DNA from: Polyangiaceae bacterium
Lineage (GTDB): Bacteria > Myxococcota_A > Polyangia > Polyangiales > Polyangiaceae
Reading direction: 5' to 3'
NCBI GenBank assembly: GCA_029266615.1
Contig: JAQSWN010000037.1
Coordinates: 1-39,698 of the forward strand
Length of the DNA stretch: 39,698 bases
Positions 34,943 to 39,698 of the stretch are shown piece by piece; within the stretch, counting starts at the first letter, position 1, and each line of letters starts with the position of its first letter. Position numbers and translations under genes: made by a program. Below the pieces are notes generated by a model. It had not been told where the DNA came from, did no database searches, and saw only the letters and a list, made by a program, of their open reading frames with translations.

Positions 34943-35886
34943 GGAGCGATCGCCCCCGGAGCGTCCGCCCCTTCACGCTCGAAGCACGAATCCGGCATCC
35001 GGCGTTTCTTTCGCAAGAGCGCCGTCCGCTCCACGAACGCGGCCGTGACGGGGTCGTGGTAGCCGCTGGGACGGGGCGCCTCTTTCGGCGAGGGATAGTG
35101 GCTGGCGATGCGCTGCATGAACAGCTCGCGCACGTACTTGCCGACTAAAGACGCGAGCATCACCAGTGGCGCTTGGGCGTCCGCGTCACGCACGAAGCGA
35201 ATTCGGCCCAACGTCGGAAATTGATACGCGCTCTCGGCTTGACCTTCCACGATCGTGGCGTGGAGCCAGCCGCCGAGCGGACCGAAAAATTTGCCGTACT
35301 CTCCGATGCCGCCCACCTTGCCGCACACGGCGTGCACCGGCGAAGCGGCGCGTGCCTGCAGCTTCAAGATTAGCCGTTCCATGGCGTGCAGATCGCTCAC
35401 GAAGCGGTTGATGCCACGGCGCTTGTTGTCGTTGAGCTGTTGGGTGCAAACGACGCTGCTACGCACCTCCAAGACGCGCACGCCCTTCGCGGACAATGTC
35501 TGCACGTGCCCCAGCGCGCGGCCCAGTTGGTCCTCGCTCGCCGAGAACGCCTCGCGGTCGCTGTCCCAGCACTGCGCGTGCGCGCTCTTGGGGCAGGGCT
35601 CGCGTAACTTCGCCGACCCTTCCAAGGACAAGAGCTCGAACAGCTCGGCGGGGGTCGCGGCGCGCTCGCCGGTGAGCGCGCGGGCCCACGCTTCGCCGAT
35701 GCCGACGTTCGTGTGGGACATCAGCCGCTTCGAATCGTCCAGATCTTCGCGGAGGCGCTTGGGCAGCTTGCGGAGGAGGAAGCGCTCGCCCGCTTCGTCC
35801 GTCTCCGCGAGCACGGCGGTTACGATCATCGGCCCCAGGCGCGACCCGAGGCCGTTTTCATCCGCGCCGATGTGGAATGTGCCCAT
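34939..35886 (-). CDS. divergent ribonuclease HII-like protein
   Basis: A 315-residue protein with the RNase H2 pattern: GADENGLG (Asp9 and Glu10 matching the DExGRG motif), LDDSKRL (the DSKxL motif), and RDADAQAPLVMLASLVGKYVRE with Asp236 in place of the fourth acidic ligand. GYHDPVTAAFVER follows, as GYxT does in RNase HII. The third catalytic Asp, normally in a DGN motif, appears as Cys188 (AVCGKVGG). It is longer than typical RNase HII (about 200 residues) because of an insertion around residues 90-150. It may cleave RNA in DNA with altered metal use, or have another nucleic-acid role. ATG 35886 overlaps the moaD stop by one base. Confidence 0.75.
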   Translation of the reverse strand: MGTFHIGADENGLGSRLGPMIVTAVLAETDEAGERFLLRKLPKRLREDLDDSKRLMSHTNVGIGEAWARALTGERAATPAELFELLSLEGSAKLREPCPKSAHAQCWDSDREAFSASEDQLGRALGHVQTLSAKGVRVLEVRSSVVCTQQLNDNKRRGINRFVSDLHAMERLILKLQARAASPVHAVCGKVGGIGEYGKFFGPLGGWLHATIVEGQAESAYQFPTLGRIRFVRDADAQAPLVMLASLVGKYVRELFMQRIASHYPSPKEAPRPSGYHDPVTAAFVERTALLRKKRRMPDSCFEREGADAPGAIAP

Positions 35887-36146
35887 CAGCCGCCCGACAC
35901 CGGTGGAATGAGCGCGACGACCTCGCCGCCCCGCAGCTCCGTCGAGAGCTCCGTGAACTCTTCGTTGACCGCTACCCGCACGCTCTGAAGCCTCCCGCGG
36001 AGCGCCTCGTGCCGTTCTTCCAGTGCGACGAGCAGTCCGGCCACGCTGAGGGCGCCTTTCAACGGGACGCGCTCGCCGCTCATCCCCGAAAGGTCGCGAA
36101 GCGCCGCGAAGTAGAGCACCTCGACATCGAAATCGCCGGCAGGCAC
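35886..36146 (-). CDS. moaD: MoaD/ThiS-like sulfur-carrier protein
   Basis: An 86-residue ubiquitin-fold protein ending exactly in GG (ALIPPVSGG), the C-terminus that is adenylated and thiocarboxylated in molybdopterin synthase small subunits. The order fits MoaD: DVEVLYFAALRDLSGMSGERV, then VAVNEEFTELSTELRGGEVVALIPPVSGG. It should carry sulfur for molybdopterin formation. MoaE and other moa genes are not next to it. The TGATG overlap with the downstream RNase H-like gene and the GTGA overlap onward to the MATE gene mark it as the head of a coupled operon. Confidence 0.9.
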   Translation of the reverse strand: MPAGDFDVEVLYFAALRDLSGMSGERVPLKGALSVAGLLVALEERHEALRGRLQSVRVAVNEEFTELSTELRGGEVVALIPPVSGG

Positions 36147-36199
36147 CGCTTGCCCTTACCACTTACGACTCGGGGCGTCTCGGGGCGGGAGCCTGTGGT

Positions 36200-36712
36200 A
36201 TGGAAGAAGGCTCGAAGGAGCACCCCGAAATGCCCGAGGGAAAACCGAGGCTTGGCCGCGACGTCTACATTGCCCTGGCCGCGGTCGGCTGGGCCGACGG
36301 CAACCTAGACCAAGAAGAAGCCGACGCCATCGTGCGCACGGCCTTGGAAGAGGGGCTCGACATCACCGAGATCGCCGAGATCGAAGCCGCGACCAAAGAG
36401 CGCATCGACTTGGGCGTCATCGATCGCAAGAACCTCTCGAAGGAAGATCGCCTGTTCGTTTACGGAGTCGCGTGCTGGCTCACTCGGTTGGACGGCGTGG
36501 TCAGCGCCGCCGAGCTGCAAGCGCTGAAGGACTTGGGCGACGCGCTCAAGATCCCCGAAAAGCCGCGGGGCATCGTTGACGGCATCGCTCAAGAAGTGGC
36601 CAATTCTGGGGATGCTCGGCCTTCACGCTATGACCTCGTGGCGCTGCGGGGAGCCATCGGTGACCGCTTGAAATCCGCCCAGGCAAAAAAAGACGGTGAA
36701 GAGCAGTCCTGA
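36200..36712 (+). CDS. TerB-like (DUF533-type) helical protein
   Basis: A 170-residue acidic, all-helical cytosolic protein. RLGRDVYIALAAVGWADGNLDQEEADAIVRTALEEG, with its acidic loop DGNLDQEE, and the second copy LFVYGVACWLTRLDGVVSAAELQALKDL, with DGVVSAAE, form the duplicated helix pair of TerB-like domains. No tellurite-resistance partner is near. It is divergent from the moaD-like operon. A role in stress or metal response is suggested only by family; the precise function is unknown. Confidence 0.7.
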   Translation: MEEGSKEHPEMPEGKPRLGRDVYIALAAVGWADGNLDQEEADAIVRTALEEGLDITEIAEIEAATKERIDLGVIDRKNLSKEDRLFVYGVACWLTRLDGVVSAAELQALKDLGDALKIPEKPRGIVDGIAQEVANSGDARPSRYDLVALRGAIGDRLKSAQAKKDGEEQS

Positions 36713-36768
36713 TTTCAGGACGGCTGGCGCGATTTGTCTCGCTCGCGATCTTAGTTTCGGCCGGAAAC

Positions 36769-36805
36769 AGCCGTCTTAACGGCTACGGAGATGAACGCAT
36801 CTCCG
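36769..36805 (+). promoter_or_regulatory. tandem tetraloop hairpins upstream of the HDOD-GGDEF gene
   Basis: Two perfect stem-loops one base apart: AGCCGT-CTTA-ACGGCT (36769-36784) and CGGAGATG-AACG-CATCTCCG (36786-36805). The second ends five bases before the ATG and hides a GGAG ribosome-binding-like stretch in its stem. A third, weaker hairpin (CGCGA/TCGCG) lies near 36730-36750. They may control translation. They do not match the GEMM c-di-GMP riboswitch. Confidence 0.5.
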
Positions 36806-36810
36806 ACGAG

Positions 36811-38304
36811 ATGACAGCCGCCGTTGCACAACGTCCGCACCCGCAGGGCAAGACCCCGCTCTCGGTTGTCGCGCTTCAAATCGTTCGCGAGGCGCTCAAA
36901 CCGGACGCCTCTCCTACGGAGCTCTCGAAGCTAGCCGAGAGCGACCCGGGATTTGCGCTCCGCATCATCTCGATGGTCAATAGCTCGGCGTTCGGCTTCA
37001 GCCGCAAGGTGACCGACGTTCGGCAAGCGACCGCCTTCATCGGCGTGAGAGGGCTTCGCACCCTGGGGCTTTCGCTCGCGGTCTCGGACATGGTGCCGTC
37101 CGGCGCCGACGGAGTGACGCTCCTCGGCAATTCCTTGCGGCGCGCGGTCGCCGCGCAGGTCATTGCCAAGAAGCTCGGACATCGCGAGGTGGACGAGTTC
37201 TTCACGGCAGGTCTGTTCCTGGAAGTCGGCCTACTCGCGCGCGCTCGCGACGATTTGGCGGCGGCGGGGCGGGTGGCGCGGTTGCCGGCTGCAGACCGGC
37301 TCGTCTTCGAGCGTGCGGAAGGTGGCGCGGACCACGCTTCGCGCGGCGCAGACTTGGCCAAGGCGTTCATGTTGCCGGCCGAGCTCGTCGAGGCGGTCGC
37401 GTCGCACCACGACGAAGTGATGCCCACGGCGCCGCTGGCGAAAGTTGCCTGGGCCGCGGAGCGGGTGGCCGCGATCTGGGAGGGCGGTGACGTTCCGGTG
37501 CTGCAGGCCGAAGCGGCGCGGTGCCTGGTGGCGCTAGGGCTGCGTGACCGCGACGTGGCGGAGCTTCTCGAGAAGCTACCCGGCTTGGTGGCGGACGGCG
37601 GAGCCGCGTTCGACCGCGACGTGGGACCCCAGCAGGGCGTGGACCAACTGCTCCTCGACGTCAGCCAGGGGCTGATCGAGATGAACCAGAGCTACGAGAG
37701 CATGGTTCGGCGGTTGGAGAAGCTGCTCGCCGAGAAAGAGGAGCTTCGCGTCAAGCTCGAGGCCGCCAACTCCGAGCTTCAGCGCTTGGCGAGCACGGAC
37801 GCGCTCACGGGCCTGCCCAACAAGCGTTCCCTGGAGATCCAAATCGCGCGTGACCTGGCCCGAGCCGACCGCGACAAAACTTGGCTCTCCTTGGTCGTCG
37901 TGGACGTCGACCACTTCAAGACGGTCAACGACACGCACGGACACGCCGTCGGCGATCAAGTGCTGCAAGCGGTCGGCAAAGCCCTCGCGCGTTTCCTGCG
38001 CGCAGGGGACCTCGCCGGTCGATACGGAGGCGAGGAGTTTTTGCTGGTGCTCCCCGGCAGCAACACGATCGGCGCGCGTATCGCCTCGGAGCGTATTCGC
38101 AAGGCGCTAGAGACGCTCGTTGTCGAGACCGAGCATGGCCCGGTCCGAGTGACGGCGAGCTTCGGAGGTACGTCCGTGTCCGGACCCGGCTGCGCCCGTC
38201 TGCGTGACGACGTCTTTGCCCGCGCAGACGCAGCGCTTTACGAAGCCAAGCGCGCGGGACGCAACCGGGTGGTCATTCACGACCCGCCCGCGCCGGCCAC
38301 GTAG
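36811..38304 (+). CDS. HDOD-GGDEF protein (probable diguanylate cyclase)
   Basis: A 497-residue cytosolic signalling protein. The N-terminal HDOD domain (about 15-215) includes LAESDPGFALRIISMVNSSAFGF and VAVSDMV-like segments; it lacks a complete HD metal site, as is usual. A coiled coil (about 285-330) leads to the GGDEF domain with STDALTGLPNKR, VDVDHFKTVND and the catalytic GGEEF at 406-410, which is intact. An RxxD product-inhibition site lies five residues before it (Arg397 to Asp400). So it should make c-di-GMP and be feedback controlled. No membrane segment is seen. Confidence 0.95.
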   Translation: MTAAVAQRPHPQGKTPLSVVALQIVREALKPDASPTELSKLAESDPGFALRIISMVNSSAFGFSRKVTDVRQATAFIGVRGLRTLGLSLAVSDMVPSGADGVTLLGNSLRRAVAAQVIAKKLGHREVDEFFTAGLFLEVGLLARARDDLAAAGRVARLPAADRLVFERAEGGADHASRGADLAKAFMLPAELVEAVASHHDEVMPTAPLAKVAWAAERVAAIWEGGDVPVLQAEAARCLVALGLRDRDVAELLEKLPGLVADGGAAFDRDVGPQQGVDQLLLDVSQGLIEMNQSYESMVRRLEKLLAEKEELRVKLEAANSELQRLASTDALTGLPNKRSLEIQIARDLARADRDKTWLSLVVVDVDHFKTVNDTHGHAVGDQVLQAVGKALARFLRAGDLAGRYGGEEFLLVLPGSNTIGARIASERIRKALETLVVETEHGPVRVTASFGGTSVSGPGCARLRDDVFARADAALYEAKRAGRNRVVIHDPPAPAT

Positions 38305-38305
38305 C

Positions 38306-38887
38306 TCAGGCCAAGAGCTCGGTCTTCGCTACCGGGTACCCTTCGGGCCGGCGCACCGCGTAGGACAGAGCGAGCACCTCCACGAGGACCGTGCGGTAGA
38401 CGACGTGCACGTCGTCCACGTCGATGTCGTCTGCGTGCGCGTCCAAAGTGGCGTCGATGTGCTCGTGCACGAACGAAAGCACGTGCGGCTGCTCCATGGC
38501 GATGACGTCGTCGCTATCCAGCGACTCTGCCGGATCGGCGCGGCGCAGCTCTTCGTCCAGAGTGAGCAGCTCGTCCGTTGCTGCGAGCTGCTCTTCCGTC
38601 ACTTCGTCCAGGTGGCTTCCGTGGGCCTTTTCGAAGGCGAGCCAGAGTGTCAGGGCGAGGAAGTAGCCAAGCGCGAGCGCGGTTTCGTCCAGCGGGCGGC
38701 CGAGCGCCTCCGCCACGTGGCTGGCGAGCGCGGGTTGGGCGCGCTCGAAGCGCTCGAACGCTTCGTCCAGCTGACTACGCGCTTCTTCGTCGTCGTCCGC
38801 TAGGCCCTCCCGCACGGTTTCCAGCGCGTGCTGAGGCACCCCCGCATAGGAAGGGACGGGTCGGATTGCGGAACGTCGAACCCACAC
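38306..38887 (-). CDS. unrecognised acidic helical protein
   Basis: A 193-residue soluble protein, Asp/Glu-rich and nearly all helix (ALETVREGLADDDEEARSQLDEAFERFERAQPALASHVAEALG; ETALALGYFLALTLWLAFEKAHG). No known domain was recognised. It starts at GTG 38887 or possibly GTG 38839 (VPQHALETVREG). It ends one base from the convergent HDOD-GGDEF gene and is divergent from the VanW-type gene across an 80-base gap. Conserved-looking composition and absence of stops support a real gene, but nothing shows its role. Confidence 0.75.
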   Translation of the reverse strand: MWVRRSAIRPVPSYAGVPQHALETVREGLADDDEEARSQLDEAFERFERAQPALASHVAEALGRPLDETALALGYFLALTLWLAFEKAHGSHLDEVTEEQLAATDELLTLDEELRRADPAESLDSDDVIAMEQPHVLSFVHEHIDATLDAHADDIDVDDVHVVYRTVLVEVLALSYAVRRPEGYPVAKTELLA

Positions 38888-38967
38888 GGTGAGTCTGGTC
38901 TAGCACGCAAAATCGAGCGTGGAAACTCGGCGATCCTGAGTGTAAGTACGACAGCGCTTCTTACCCA

Positions 38968-39698
38968 ATGCAAAGCGACCATGAAACTCCGGGACAATCG
39001 TCCCAAATTGCCGAACCCAAAGCGGGCAGCGAGCCTTCCACTGGCGCGTCAGGCGAAGGCTCGCGCAAGAGGCCGCGCGCGCGGGTGATTTCCCTTGGGC
39101 GGTTCGCGATCGTTGGGCTAGCCTGTCTGCCCCTGCTGCTCTTCGCGCTGCTGTTCGCGCGCTTCGTCAGCGGGCAGCGCGCGCTGACGGGCATCTCAAT
39201 CGGCGGCGTCGACGTCGGCGGTGCCAGCGAGGGCGAGCTTCGTCACTCCCTTGCAGAACGCGCGGCCGAGCTTGCTCAGCAGCCGGTCACGCTGCAGCTC
39301 GGCGACAAGAGAGCGCGCGTGCGGCTGGATGAGCTGGGGGTGGTCTGGGCAGTGGAGGACTCGACGCGCCGCGCGCTGGGGGTGGCGCGCGACGCGGGCT
39401 TCGCTTCGGGGGCCATTCGTTACCTGAGCGCCTCCTGGAGGAAGGAGCACCTGCCGGCGTCCCTGCGTGTGGATCGCCCGCGCTTCGAAGCGGCCATTTC
39501 GCGCGTTTCGCCTTCGCTCATCGATGACCCGCCAGCTCCGGGAGAGATACGCGTCCAACAAGGGGTGGCGCGCGCGCTGCCCCCGCGGGCGGGACGAGCT
39601 ATCTCCGTGAATGAAGCGCGGAAGGCGGTCGAGGATGCCATCGCTCACGGTCGCGTTCAGGCACCGGTCGTCTTGCCGGCCGTCAGCGTTACGCCTCA
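38968..39698 (+). CDS. VanW-family/peptidoglycan-binding-4 membrane protein, 5' part
   Basis: An open frame without stop that leaves the window; 243 residues are visible. A hydrophilic cytosolic start (about 45 residues) is followed by a single membrane anchor (ISLGRFAIVGLACLPLLLFALLFA), so it is a type II membrane protein facing the periplasm. Next is ISIGGVDVGGASEGELRHSLAER, the opening of the PG_binding_4 domain that precedes VanW domains, and then VTLQLGDKRARVRLDELGV. A second similar unit begins near residue 160. The VanW domain itself would lie off the end. The start is ATG 38968. Function in cell-wall binding is inferred from family. Confidence 0.8.
   Translation, partial: MQSDHETPGQSSQIAEPKAGSEPSTGASGEGSRKRPRARVISLGRFAIVGLACLPLLLFALLFARFVSGQRALTGISIGGVDVGGASEGELRHSLAERAAELAQQPVTLQLGDKRARVRLDELGVVWAVEDSTRRALGVARDAGFASGAIRYLSASWRKEHLPASLRVDRPRFEAAISRVSPSLIDDPPAPGEIRVQQGVARALPPRAGRAISVNEARKAVEDAIAHGRVQAPVVLPAVSVTP

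Noticed and set aside
35887..36162. Longer N-terminus for the RNase HII-like protein
   Set aside because: That reading frame runs through the whole moaD gene in another frame; homology starts at MGTFHIGADE.
36713..36810. GEMM c-di-GMP riboswitch before the GGDEF gene
   Set aside because: The conserved GEMM core and receptor sequences are not found; only simple hairpins are seen.

Overview
This window is GC-rich DNA from a Gram-negative bacterium, most likely a myxobacterium (Myxococcota, Polyangia-like). The evidence is the codon bias, frequent GTG and TTG starts, many outer-membrane lipoproteins and beta-barrels, a serine/threonine kinase with an appended DUF4388-like module, an HDOD-GGDEF protein, an OmpA protein with thrombospondin-3 repeats, and large multidomain proteins of unknown role. 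The taxonomic call is an inference; there is no rRNA in the window.

Layout. 1-1.43 kb: a tyrosine integrase with two frameshifts, abutting the 3' end of the first of two tandem minus-strand tRNA-Ser genes (GGA, CGA). This looks like the decayed edge of an integrated element. 1.5-9.6 kb: an outer-membrane barrel protein, a DCC-family oxidoreductase, guaB (apparently leaderless), a 1304-residue membrane M48 metalloprotease and a His-rich CDF metal exporter. 9.6-12.8 kb: a co-directional set of a small YbjN/CesT-like protein, PspA and a secreted CBM9-like/FG-GAP-like protein. 12.8-15.7 kb: a LysR regulator divergent from a lipoprotein haloalkane dehalogenase homologue, then two NTF2-fold proteins. 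15.7-17.7 kb: LpoB and a COG3014-type lipoprotein, probably for cell-wall synthase control. 17.8-21.6 kb: the conserved rpmH-rnpA-yidD-yidC-jag cluster with rpmG divergent; neither dnaA nor mnmE is beside it. 21.7-26.4 kb: OmpA, a CAP-domain lipoprotein and an MCE (MlaD-like) protein whose C-terminus looks like a beta-barrel.

26.4-28.1 kb is the most unusual part. A REP-associated tyrosine transposase (RAYT, HVH motif) sits among five repeat families: 35/45-bp direct repeats upstream; a 16/11-bp tandem array starting inside its 3' end; two near-identical bulged palindromes with GCGA tetraloops; and 12-bp and 20-bp GC-rich arrays. The upstream repeats carry one arm of the same palindrome. This is consistent with a RAYT and its cognate REP-like elements.

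28.1-36.2 kb: a lipoprotein with a UshA-like N-terminal region and a multiheme C-terminus, a kinase-DUF4388 protein, and a tightly coupled minus-strand operon (moaD-like, divergent RNase HII homologue lacking one expected Asp, MATE exporter, probably sthA). 36.2-39.7 kb: a TerB-like protein, an HDOD-GGDEF protein preceded by two back-to-back tetraloop hairpins, an unrecognised acidic protein, and the 5' part of a VanW-type membrane protein that runs off the window.
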